From: Roseivirga sp. E12
GTDB lineage: Bacteria; Bacteroidota; Bacteroidia; Cytophagales; Cyclobacteriaceae
Length of the DNA: 64,000 nt
Reading direction: 5' to 3'
NCBI RefSeq assembly: GCF_017592825.1
Contig: NZ_JAGFMD010000001.1
Location: forward strand, 1,302,001-1,366,000
Part shown: positions 33,269 to 39,991 of the stretch, piece after piece
Position numbering within the stretch: the stretch's first letter is position 1
How the letters are laid out: each line of letters begins with the position of its first letter
Program-made: the position numbers and the translations under genes
The notes under the pieces: model-generated
Database searches by the model: none
Told to the model about the DNA's origin: nothing
What the model saw: only the letters and a program-made list of their open reading frames with translations

Positions 33269-34036
33269 TTATAATTCTTTCAATTTGAAGATGCCCAAGT
33301 GAGCCTCCTCTTGTACTTCCTTGAGCACCTTTTCATCTTTCGTAATTCTTTCTAAAACTTCCGTTGCCCCATCTTCTTTCATGCTTACAAGCCCCTCAAT
33401 CAAGGCGATTTGTACAGCAGGTTCGGTCTCGTTCAAAAGTGCATCGGAGAATGCTTTTGTCACCTTTTCAGTACCGCCAAGCTTCGTAAGGGCCTCTACT
33501 GTTTTGGTCCGCACATGCATGCTTTCATCATTCTTGAGCAAAGCAATTAGTACATCCACGGTTTCGTCATCGGCTTCAGCTAGGTCCATGGAATTATTGA
33601 CTGCTTGTAGTCTGCCACTTGCTGAACTACCTTCCATTTGGGCGAACATAAGGTTCTTCATTTCCTTCAGCTCTGCCTGCATTTGTGACATCTCACGGTT
33701 AGAATTAAGCTGATTACCTACCCAAAAGCCTACTAATACCAAGGTCACTGCTGCTGCGACTTTGTAGACCCATGAGAAGCTGTAAGTTTTCATTTCGACA
33801 ACCTTGGTTTCTTCTGCCTCTTGCTGATCTAGCTTAGCAAAAAGGTCATCGCTTGAAAGCTTACTCGTCATGTCCGAAACAGCTCCTGACATCAAAAACT
33901 GGTCTTTATATGACTTTAGATGGTCGGGGATGCTTTCTCCTTGGAAAAAAACATGGAGTTGCTTTTCATCTTCCAGAGAAGTCTCCCCGTTGTAAAATTT
34001 TTCAATAAGGTGTTCTATGTCTTTATACTCCTTCAT
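33269..34036 (-). CDS. Anti-sigma-like membrane protein with HEAT repeats
   Basis: A 255-residue protein. Residues 1-80 resemble the cytoplasmic part of Bacteroidota anti-sigma factors (DIEHLIEKFYNGETSLEDEK); one transmembrane helix is at about 88-107 (WVYKVAAAVTLVLVGFWVGN); then comes a short coiled coil (MSQMQAELKEMKNLMFAQME). Residues 145-255 are HEAT-type helix pairs: VDVLIALLKNDESMHVRTKT, EALTKLGG, PAVQIALIEGLVSMKEDGAT. Its start overlaps the ECF sigma gene by 14 bp, so it most likely holds that sigma factor at the membrane, with the HEAT part outside as sensor. Three surface-protein genes follow. Confidence 0.8.
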   Translation of the reverse strand: MKEYKDIEHLIEKFYNGETSLEDEKQLHVFFQGESIPDHLKSYKDQFLMSGAVSDMTSKLSSDDLFAKLDQQEAEETKVVEMKTYSFSWVYKVAAAVTLVLVGFWVGNQLNSNREMSQMQAELKEMKNLMFAQMEGSSASGRLQAVNNSMDLAEADDETVDVLIALLKNDESMHVRTKTVEALTKLGGTEKVTKAFSDALLNETEPAVQIALIEGLVSMKEDGATEVLERITKDEKVLKEVQEEAHLGIFKLKEL

Positions 34037-34535
34037 AATTGCTCACTTTTAAATAAGCAGCTCTTGCTGCTTTTCTGGCCCTGGAAAGGCCCACTCGAAT
34101 GTTATTTACCTGAAGGCCTGTTTGCTCGGCTATTTCTTCATATGTAAACCCCTCCACATCCCTCAACACAACCAGCATTCTTTGCTGTTCTGGCAATCCT
34201 TGGAAGGCATTCATCATCACTTGCATACTCTCTGATAACTCAAGGCTCCTATATGGACTTATAAAACCCGAGTCTAGCTCCATTTCTTGAATGTCCATCT
34301 GGTTCTTATGTTTCTTAGACTTGAGTTTGTCAAGGCATTGATTCTTTGTAATCGTTACTGCAAAGGCTTCAATACTTGAGTAAATGCTTAGCTGCTCTCT
34401 TTTATTCCAAAGTTTTACCATTACATCCTGAAGCGTATCTTCTGCTTCTTCAACCGATTTTAGCATGCCAAGGGCAATTCTAAACAATCGATCCTTTAAG
34501 GGTAGAACCTTTGATTTAAACTCTAGCAACTCCAT
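34023..34535 (-). CDS. ECF-type RNA polymerase sigma factor
   Basis: A 170-residue sigma-70 factor with only regions 2 and 4. Region 2 (about 10-75) includes LFRIALGMLKSVEEAEDTLQ, DVMVKLWNKREQL and FAVTITKNQCLDKLK; region 4 (about 110-160) includes LPEQQRMLVVLRDVEGFTYE and EIAEQTGLQVNNIRVGLSRA, which holds the -35 recognition helix. The last 14 bp overlap the anti-sigma gene. It probably drives its own operon and perhaps other envelope genes in response to a surface signal. A 16-bp inverted repeat lies about 30 bp upstream of the start. Confidence 0.93.
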   Translation of the reverse strand: MELLEFKSKVLPLKDRLFRIALGMLKSVEEAEDTLQDVMVKLWNKREQLSIYSSIEAFAVTITKNQCLDKLKSKKHKNQMDIQEMELDSGFISPYRSLELSESMQVMMNAFQGLPEQQRMLVVLRDVEGFTYEEIAEQTGLQVNNIRVGLSRARKAARAAYLKVSNYEGV

Positions 34536-34563
34536 TCAATCAGATAGACGAGGGTGTGACAAT

Positions 34564-34579
34564 GGCATTACACAATGCC
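34564..34579 (-). promoter_or_regulatory. Inverted repeat ahead of the ECF sigma operon
   Basis: GGCATT-ACAC-AATGCC (6-4-6, perfect) lies 29-44 bp upstream of the sigma gene start, in the 144-bp divergent space with the YdcF gene. On the minus strand an A/T-rich tract precedes it. It could be an operator, or a hairpin in the 5' leader. There is no downstream T-run on either strand in the right place for a terminator. Confidence 0.35.
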
Positions 34580-34679
34580 GAAAAAAAAATCCTTCAAGAA
34601 AAGAAAAAGGATATAACATTTTGATTATCAATAGATAAGGAATATATAAATCTTGGAGGTAATTTCGTGGCAATCGATC

Positions 34680-35444
34680 ATGTTTTTCTTTCTCTCTAAA
34701 ATACTGGCATTTTTTGTTCGTCCGATCACCTGGATGATTGGATTATTTCTACTGTCGGCCTGGCTTAAGTCTAGCAAATGGAAGAAGAGTTTTTTTTGGG
34801 CAGGCGTGTTTCTTTTGGTTTTCTTCTCTAATCAATATATAAGCAATAGAGTAATGCTCTGGTGGGAGTACGCACCCATTCCTATGGAAGAGGTTGGAAA
34901 TTATGACGTTGCAATAGTCTTCTCTGGTGTAACTAAGGGCAGCAAGGCACCAAGAGATCGCGTTTATTTTGGAAATGGTGCCGATAGAATTACGCATACA
35001 TTACAGCTCTATAATGAGGGCAAAGTAAAGAACATCATTGTTAGTGGTGGCTTAGGCTTTCAACAAGTTAAAAATACGGCAGCAGCCGATCGACTAGAAT
35101 CCTTCCTAACAATGGCGGGAGTTCCAGACTCTGTGATTACAAAGGAGTCTGATGCCGCAAATACCTATGAGAATGCGGTAAACGTGGCTAAAATCTTAAA
35201 AGAGAAGTTCCCTGATCAGAAATACTTATTGATAACATCAGCTTTCCATATGACGCGTTCGAAGCTCTGTCTAGAAAAGCAGGGCGTGGACTTTGATATC
35301 TTCCCAGCTGGTTTTCTTACTACACGATCCACAGCAAACTTCGATGATCTGTTTATTCCAAAATCAGAGGCTATTGGACGTTGGGAACAGTTGATAAAGG
35401 AAATGGTGGGTATTGCTACCTATAAATTGATGGGATATATTTAG
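34680..35444 (+). CDS. YdcF/ElyC family membrane protein
   Basis: A 254-residue protein. Two N-terminal hydrophobic helices (about 5-22 and 35-52) anchor it, and the rest is the DUF218 domain: YDVAIVFSGVTKGSKAPRDR, RITHTLQLYNEGKVKNIIVS, GGLGFQ, AANTYENAVNVAKILKEKFP and YLLITSAFHMTRSKLCLEKQ, with the conserved His (AFHM). ElyC and SanA members affect envelope polysaccharide metabolism; the enzymatic step is not established. ATG at 34680 is preferred over an upstream TTG at 34653. It is divergent from the ECF sigma operon and convergent with an ArsR gene. Confidence 0.88.
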   Translation: MFFFLSKILAFFVRPITWMIGLFLLSAWLKSSKWKKSFFWAGVFLLVFFSNQYISNRVMLWWEYAPIPMEEVGNYDVAIVFSGVTKGSKAPRDRVYFGNGADRITHTLQLYNEGKVKNIIVSGGLGFQQVKNTAAADRLESFLTMAGVPDSVITKESDAANTYENAVNVAKILKEKFPDQKYLLITSAFHMTRSKLCLEKQGVDFDIFPAGFLTTRSTANFDDLFIPKSEAIGRWEQLIKEMVGIATYKLMGYI

Positions 35445-35453
35445 TGGGGCAGT

Positions 35454-35756
35454 CTAAAAGACCATTACATTAACATCCTCAAGGATCTTAATCAACTCGG
35501 GTGCTTCTTTCATTTTCAAAAAGTAGAAAATATTCTTTCCTTCACGCTTGCTGCCAAGCACTCCTTTCATTTTCATATTGGACAAGTGATGGGAAGTGAG
35601 GGATTGTTCGAGACCTAGATATGCGGTAATGTCATTAACAGACATCTTCTCATTAACACTTAAGGCATCAATGATGGCCACACGCATTGGATGTGCTACT
35701 GTTTTGAGAACGAATGCAATCTTCTCAACTCTCTCATGGTCAAGTTGCCTCTCCAT
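35454..35756 (-). CDS. ArsR family winged-helix regulator
   Basis: A 100-residue protein consisting of one winged HTH. AFVLKTVAHPMRVAIIDALS is the N-terminal helix pair, VNDITAYLGLEQSLTSHHLS the recognition segment, and GVLGSKREGKNIFYFLK the wing. There is no CxC metal site (no ELCVCDL motif), so it does not look like an arsenic or cadmium sensor. The start at 35756 is used because the promoter TATATTTG lies at 35775-35782, downstream of the alternative ATG at 35789. A perfect 7-6-7 palindrome overlaps that promoter, so it should repress its own gene. No other target is adjacent on its strand. Confidence 0.87.
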   Translation of the reverse strand: MERQLDHERVEKIAFVLKTVAHPMRVAIIDALSVNEKMSVNDITAYLGLEQSLTSHHLSNMKMKGVLGSKREGKNIFYFLKMKEAPELIKILEDVNVMVF

Positions 35757-35774
35757 TACGCTTAGGTTATACGA

Positions 35775-35799
35775 CAAATATATGAACATACTTTCATAT
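35775..35799 (-). promoter_or_regulatory. Promoter and ArsR operator candidate
   Basis: On the minus strand TATATTTG (35782-35775) fits the Bacteroidota -7 element. It overlaps the perfect inverted repeat ATATGAA (35780-35786), six bases, TTCATAT (35793-35799). Binding of the ArsR protein there would block its own promoter. Transcription would start near 35768, leaving about 12 bases of leader. No clear -33 TTTG was found. Confidence 0.6.
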
Positions 35800-35877
35800 T
35801 AAAAAAGAAATGTTCTAAATTTTCCTCATATGTGGGGAAATAACCCTTAAATCGTCTCATTCCCTATTATATAACGT

Positions 35878-35902
35878 AAAAAAGGCGCTCTCGTTGAGCA
35901 CC
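35878..35902 (-). terminator. Terminator of the OmpA-TSP3 gene
   Basis: On the minus strand GGTGCTC (35902-35896) pairs with GAGCGCC (35890-35884), six Watson-Crick pairs and one G-T, around a 5-base loop, followed by a run of six Ts (35883-35878). It lies 27-51 bp downstream of the OmpA gene's stop on the minus strand. Confidence 0.78.
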
Positions 35903-35928
35903 CTTTCATTCTAAACTTGATTATTCTC

Positions 35929-37341
35929 TTATTCAAACACTATTTCTAACTCTACTCTTCTGTTTGCAGCTCTACCTTCTCTTGTGTTATTATCAGCTAC
36001 TGGATTGGCAATACCGAAGCCATCAGCAGATAACCTACCTTCGTCAACACCTTGAGCAATTAGGTAAGCTCTCGCAGCATTGGCTCTTCTTTTAGAAAGC
36101 TCCAAGTTCTTATCTGCATTACCAGTGCTATCAGTATATCCGCTAAGTTTCAAACCGAAAGTTGTATTTTCCTTCATCAACTCCGCAACTTGATTTAGTG
36201 AAGCGTATGAAGAAGTCTTCAATACATCGCTACCACTGTTGAATTGGATATTCTTAACTGCAAGATCTAAGGCTTCTTTTACCTCTTCTTTTACTTCAGG
36301 ACATCCATTGTTAGCAGCAATACCCGCTACTTGAGGACATGTATCATCGCTATCTTTGATGCCGTCTCCGTCAGAATCAGGGCAACCATTTAATGTACCA
36401 GCAACTGTTGGACATGCATCATCACTATCCTTAATACCATCACCATCCTGGTCAGGGCATCCGTTAAGTGTGCCTGCAACGTTAGGGCATTGGTCTTCAG
36501 AATCCTGAACGCCATCACCATCTGAATCTGGGCATCCGCCAAATTTGGCAATACCTGCAACAGTAGGACACGTATCTTCAGAATCTTTAATGCCGTCACC
36601 GTCAGTATCAGGGCATCCTCCAAGAGTTCCAGCTTCGCTAGGACATGCATCATCTTTATCCAATACACCGTCACCATCAGTATCAGGCCAAGGACAACCT
36701 CTGTTCTCAGCAGGACCTGCTTGGTTAGGGCAAGCATCTTCTTTATCGTATATGCCGTCTCCGTCAGAGTCTTTCTTTCTACCAAGAGAAAAAGAAACTC
36801 CTACAGAATACTGCATGTAGCTTGGAGCTTGTTGAATACTGTTTTTATAAGAAGCTTTAGTAGTAATGCTAGCTCCTTCAGTTACTTTAAACTCAATACC
36901 AGCACCCATTGGTATGGTTGCATAAGTACCTTCTTCAAATTCATCGAAAAAACCTTGAATATTACTGAACGAATTAAGTCCAACGCCTAAAAACAAAAAA
37001 GGAGCAACTTTTGAATCCTCTTTGAAGATACGGCCATTGGTCAATTTGTATACTGCTTTAAGATCAACATCGGTTACGTTGCCTTCAAAAATATTTTCGT
37101 GTCTAAGCTTTCCATAAGAAAAGCCAAATTCAGCATCCCAGCTCTTAGATAGGTATCTGTCTACCCCTACTCTGAAGCCTGAATTATCAAGCTGACCAAA
37201 GTCAAAAAGACTCTCCCAGAATCGATAGCTGAATTTATTGTTGGTCAACTCAATGTTTACCCACCATGGATCGTCTTGAGTTTGTGCGTAAGATGTCAGA
37301 GCAAAAAATCCGAGCATCATAATCATTAGGTACTTGCGCAT
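35929..37341 (-). CDS. OmpA family protein with thrombospondin type-3 repeats
   Basis: A 470-residue outer membrane protein. After a signal peptide (MRKYLMIMMLGFFALTSYAQ) comes a beta-barrel of about 170 residues, ending YMQYSVGVSFSLGRKK. Residues about 190-345 hold six calcium-binding type-3 repeats of the form D-x-DGDG-[IV]-x-D-x-x-D-x-CP (DSDGDGIYDKEDACP is the first). The C-terminal OmpA domain (about 350-470) has IQFNSGSDVLKTSSYASLNQ, LSGYTDSTGNADKNLELSKR and RANAARAYLIAQGVDEGRLS, and binds peptidoglycan. It links the outer membrane to the wall. The DNA of the repeat block is itself repetitive and may vary in copy number. Confidence 0.95.
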   Translation of the reverse strand: MRKYLMIMMLGFFALTSYAQTQDDPWWVNIELTNNKFSYRFWESLFDFGQLDNSGFRVGVDRYLSKSWDAEFGFSYGKLRHENIFEGNVTDVDLKAVYKLTNGRIFKEDSKVAPFLFLGVGLNSFSNIQGFFDEFEEGTYATIPMGAGIEFKVTEGASITTKASYKNSIQQAPSYMQYSVGVSFSLGRKKDSDGDGIYDKEDACPNQAGPAENRGCPWPDTDGDGVLDKDDACPSEAGTLGGCPDTDGDGIKDSEDTCPTVAGIAKFGGCPDSDGDGVQDSEDQCPNVAGTLNGCPDQDGDGIKDSDDACPTVAGTLNGCPDSDGDGIKDSDDTCPQVAGIAANNGCPEVKEEVKEALDLAVKNIQFNSGSDVLKTSSYASLNQVAELMKENTTFGLKLSGYTDSTGNADKNLELSKRRANAARAYLIAQGVDEGRLSADGFGIANPVADNNTREGRAANRRVELEIVFE

Positions 37342-37363
37342 AGTTTTAATTATTAGTTTTTCC

Positions 37364-37378
37364 TATCGCATTGCGATA
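37364..37378 (-). promoter_or_regulatory. Palindrome upstream of the OmpA-TSP3 gene
   Basis: TATCGCA-T-TGCGATA is a perfect 7-1-7 inverted repeat, 23-37 bp before the start codon on the minus strand. It may be a repressor or activator site, or a leader hairpin. No protein is known to bind it. The rest of the 163-bp gap to the next gene shows nothing assignable. Confidence 0.4.
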
Positions 37379-37504
37379 AGCTTGCCAAACCCTCTCTTTT
37401 TAAAAATCTTCTTTTAACGCGTTAGAAAGCCTATTTAGGGATGAGAGCCTTCAATTATATTTCCATAATTTGCACTCAATTCCCAAATTGAGAATCGAAC
37501 ACAA

Positions 37505-38011
37505 ATGAAAAGAATTGGTCTTATTTCAGATACACACAGTTATTTAGATGAAAGTGTTTTCAAGCACTTTGAAAACTGCGATGAAATCTGGCATGCAGGA
37601 GATATAGGCAATCCCAATGTCCTCGATCGATTAGAAGCATTTAAACCTACTGTATCGGTTTTCGGGAATATCGATGATCAGCAAATTAGACTAAGAGCGC
37701 CTGAGAAGCAGGTTATTGAAATAGAAGGTGTTAAAATCTACATGATCCACATTGGCGGAACGCCTCCAAGGTATGCCAAAGATGTTCTAGGAGACCTTAG
37801 AGCAGAAAAGCCAGACCTTTTCATTTGTGGCCATAGTCATATATTAAAGGTGATGCCTGACAAGAATTTAGGAGGCATGATCTATATGAATCCTGGAGCC
37901 GCGGGTCACCATGGCTTTCATCGAGTGAGAACATTGCTTCGATTTGAGTTAGCAGATGGAAAGATCCAAAATATGGAAGCAATAGAATTAGGTAAGAGAG
38001 GTAGAAACTAA
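37505..38011 (+). CDS. YfcE/MJ0936-type metallophosphoesterase
   Basis: A 168-residue calcineurin-like phosphoesterase. The five metal-binding blocks are present: GLISDTHSYLD (Asp-x-His), IWHAGDIGN (Gly-Asp), VSVFGNIDD (Gly-Asn in the variant GNID), MIHIGGTPP (His region) and FICGHSHILKV (GHSH). It probably hydrolyses phosphodiesters with Mn or Fe; the natural substrate of the group is not known. It is a single-gene unit followed within 2 bp by a hairpin that acts as a two-way terminator with the convergent gene. Confidence 0.92.
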   Translation: MKRIGLISDTHSYLDESVFKHFENCDEIWHAGDIGNPNVLDRLEAFKPTVSVFGNIDDQQIRLRAPEKQVIEIEGVKIYMIHIGGTPPRYAKDVLGDLRAEKPDLFICGHSHILKVMPDKNLGGMIYMNPGAAGHHGFHRVRTLLRFELADGKIQNMEAIELGKRGRN

Positions 38012-38013
38012 AA

Positions 38014-38035
38014 AAGCTCCGATAAATCGGAGCTT
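38014..38035. terminator. Bidirectional terminator
   Basis: AAGCTCCGA (38014-38022) pairs perfectly with TCGGAGCTT (38027-38035) around TAAA. On the minus strand the stem is followed by a run of Ts, a strong terminator for the Lys/Ala-rich protein gene. On the plus strand the tail is weaker (CAATTAATA), but it ends the phosphoesterase gene. Confidence 0.82.
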
Positions 38036-38057
38036 CAATTAATATTCTTAGTAAGCT

Positions 38058-38396
38058 TTACTCAGCTGCCTTCTCTTCTTCAGCAGGAGTGTCTTTCTTC
38101 ACTGCCTTTTTCTTTGGAGCGGCTTTCTTAGCTTTTGGCTTTTCTTCCTTAGGAGCCTCAGCTTTCACCTCTTCTACTGCTACCTCTACCGTCTCTTCTA
38201 CTACATCAGCCTTTGGAGCTTCTTTTTTAGCTTTTGCTTTCTTTGGTGCTTCAGCTTTTGGGAAAGATGCGATTAGCTCATCTTTATCCACATTTTTGAT
38301 CACTGGCTGAGCAGTCAATTGCTTGATGTTAGTATTTCTTTTAGCCGCAGTTTGCTTATTTCTTCTGGCTTTTCTCTTTAATCTTGTGATTCCCAT
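38058..38396 (-). CDS. Small basic Lys/Ala/Glu-rich protein, conserved N-terminus
   Basis: A 112-residue protein in two parts. Residues 1-45, beginning GITRLKRKARRNKQTAAKRN and ending PVIKNVDKDELIASF, are strongly basic and look conserved; the pattern recurs as a short protein in many Bacteroidota. The rest is low-complexity Lys/Ala/Glu/Pro sequence with repeated AP-K-KA and KKA units. It has no membrane segment. The basic head suggests binding to RNA, DNA or the ribosome, which is inference. ATG at 38396 is used since the ten extra codons upstream break the conserved start. One exact DnaA-box 9-mer (38284-38292) lies in the coding sequence and is probably chance. Confidence 0.7.
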   Translation of the reverse strand: MGITRLKRKARRNKQTAAKRNTNIKQLTAQPVIKNVDKDELIASFPKAEAPKKAKAKKEAPKADVVEETVEVAVEEVKAEAPKEEKPKAKKAAPKKKAVKKDTPAEEEKAAE

Positions 38397-38552
38397 GATA
38401 TAGGCTTTTCCTAAATTGAGCGGCAAAGATAAGAGTTTGTTTACTTTTTTCGAACTATCTTTTCATTAATTCTTCAGAATAATTCACCAACTCCTTAAGT
38501 GAGCTTATTCTTTCACATTCCATTTTAGTAGTTTTGCTCAAAATCAGAGTTA

Positions 38553-39920
38553 ATGGCACAAAAACCCTCCCTTCCAAAAGGCACTAGAGATTTCGGTCCG
38601 CTTCAAATGTATCGTAGAGAATATTTGCTCAACACGATCAAAAGCGTTTTCAAGAAATATGGATTTATGCCATTGGAAACCCCTGCCATTGAAAACCTAA
38701 GTACGCTCACCGGCAAGTATGGAGACGAGGGAGATCAGCTTCTTTTCAAAATCCTTAACTCCGGTGATTTTTTAAGCAAGGCCAGTGAAGAGGACTACCG
38801 AAGTGGTTCCAAGACTTTAACTAGTAAGATTTCAGAAAAGGGTCTCAAGTATGACCTGACCGTTCCTTTTGCCAGATATGTAGCCATGAATCGTAATGAT
38901 GTGGCTTTTCCTTTTAAGCGCTTCCAGATCCAACCTGTTTGGCGTGCGGACAGACCTCAAAAAGGAAGATACCGCGAGTTTTATCAATGCGATGCTGATG
39001 TAGTTGGCACTGAATCGTTGATTTGTGAGGCTGAACTCTTAGCCATTGTAGAAGAGGTCTTTGATGGTTTACGCTTTGAAGACTATCAAGTATCGCTGAG
39101 CAGCAGAAAGATCTTAGAAGGAATTGCCGAAGCTTGTGGTGCCTCTGATCAATTCTCTAAGTTTTGTACAATTCTTGATAAACTGGACAAAATCGGTCTA
39201 GATAAGGTCATTGAAGAGCTAAGTAACATTGGCATAAGTATCTCCGGATTAACCACACTGAAGTCTATCTTGGCAATTGAGGGTAATAACGATGAAATAC
39301 TCCGCACACTTTCGGAGCAACTAAAGAATACTCAAGTAGGTCTCAAAGGAGTTTCCGAAACTAAAGACACGCTCAACTATCTTCAGGCTCTCGGCAAAAC
39401 TGATGATAAAGTAAAAGTCGATTTAACCTTAGCTAGAGGCCTCTCCTATTACACCGGGATGATTTATGAAGTAAAACCTACTTCGATTAGTATGGGTACC
39501 ATATCAGCAGGTGGACGCTATGATAACCTCACAGGAGTTTTTGGTCTGGACGGTGTATCTGGTGTAGGCATCTCATTTGGTATAGATAGGATTTATGACA
39601 CACTGAACGAACTTGACTTATTCCCTCGCAAGAACGAACAAATTACAAAAGTACTACTGACCAATTTTGACGAAGGTGCGCAAGCTCATGCCCTAATGAT
39701 CCTCGGCAAACTAAGAGGTTCCGACATTGCAAGTGAAATCTTCCCTCAGTCTGCAAAGTTGAAAAAGCAGATGACCTATGCCGATAAAAAGCAAATACCT
39801 TACGTATTGATGATTGGGTCTCGAGAAATTGAAACAGGCATCTATACCTTAAAGAATATGGCTTCTGGTGAACAAAGCGAGGTAAGCCTTGATCAACTCC
39901 TTGAGAAATTATCTCAATAA
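38553..39920 (+). CDS. hisS: Histidyl-tRNA synthetase
   Basis: A 455-residue class II synthetase that charges tRNA-His. PKGTRDFGPLQMYRREYLLN is motif 1 region; RFQIQPVWRADRPQKGRYRE leads into motif 2 with the reactive Arg; LARGLSYYTGMIYEVKPT is the HisA motif; ISAGGRYDNLTGVFGLDGVS with GVGISFGIDRIYD is motif 3. The C-terminal anticodon-binding domain covers about 350-455 (KVLLTNFDEGAQAHALMILG). The possible -7 element TAGTTTTG at 38529-38536 would give a leader of about 10 bases. It is separate from other translation genes here. Confidence 0.97.
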   Translation: MAQKPSLPKGTRDFGPLQMYRREYLLNTIKSVFKKYGFMPLETPAIENLSTLTGKYGDEGDQLLFKILNSGDFLSKASEEDYRSGSKTLTSKISEKGLKYDLTVPFARYVAMNRNDVAFPFKRFQIQPVWRADRPQKGRYREFYQCDADVVGTESLICEAELLAIVEEVFDGLRFEDYQVSLSSRKILEGIAEACGASDQFSKFCTILDKLDKIGLDKVIEELSNIGISISGLTTLKSILAIEGNNDEILRTLSEQLKNTQVGLKGVSETKDTLNYLQALGKTDDKVKVDLTLARGLSYYTGMIYEVKPTSISMGTISAGGRYDNLTGVFGLDGVSGVGISFGIDRIYDTLNELDLFPRKNEQITKVLLTNFDEGAQAHALMILGKLRGSDIASEIFPQSAKLKKQMTYADKKQIPYVLMIGSREIETGIYTLKNMASGEQSEVSLDQLLEKLSQ

Positions 39921-39991
39921 GAAGGATAACCTCTGCTGGCTGAATAGGCAGAATTGTTTTTTTTGAATAAGTTTCGTCTCAGTGCACCGTT

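Noticed and set aside
34653-34679. TTG start nine codons before the YdcF start
   Set aside because: No ribosome-binding site at proper distance for the TTG; ATG at 34680 directly starts the hydrophobic N-terminus.
36390-36820. Open frames of 131 and 91 codons overlapping the OmpA type-3 repeats
   Set aside because: They arise from the repetitive DNA of the calcium-binding repeats read in other frames.
38284-38292. Second exact DnaA box TTATCCACA
   Set aside because: It is alone, inside a coding gene, with no neighbouring boxes or phasing. One exact 9-mer is expected by chance at this scale.
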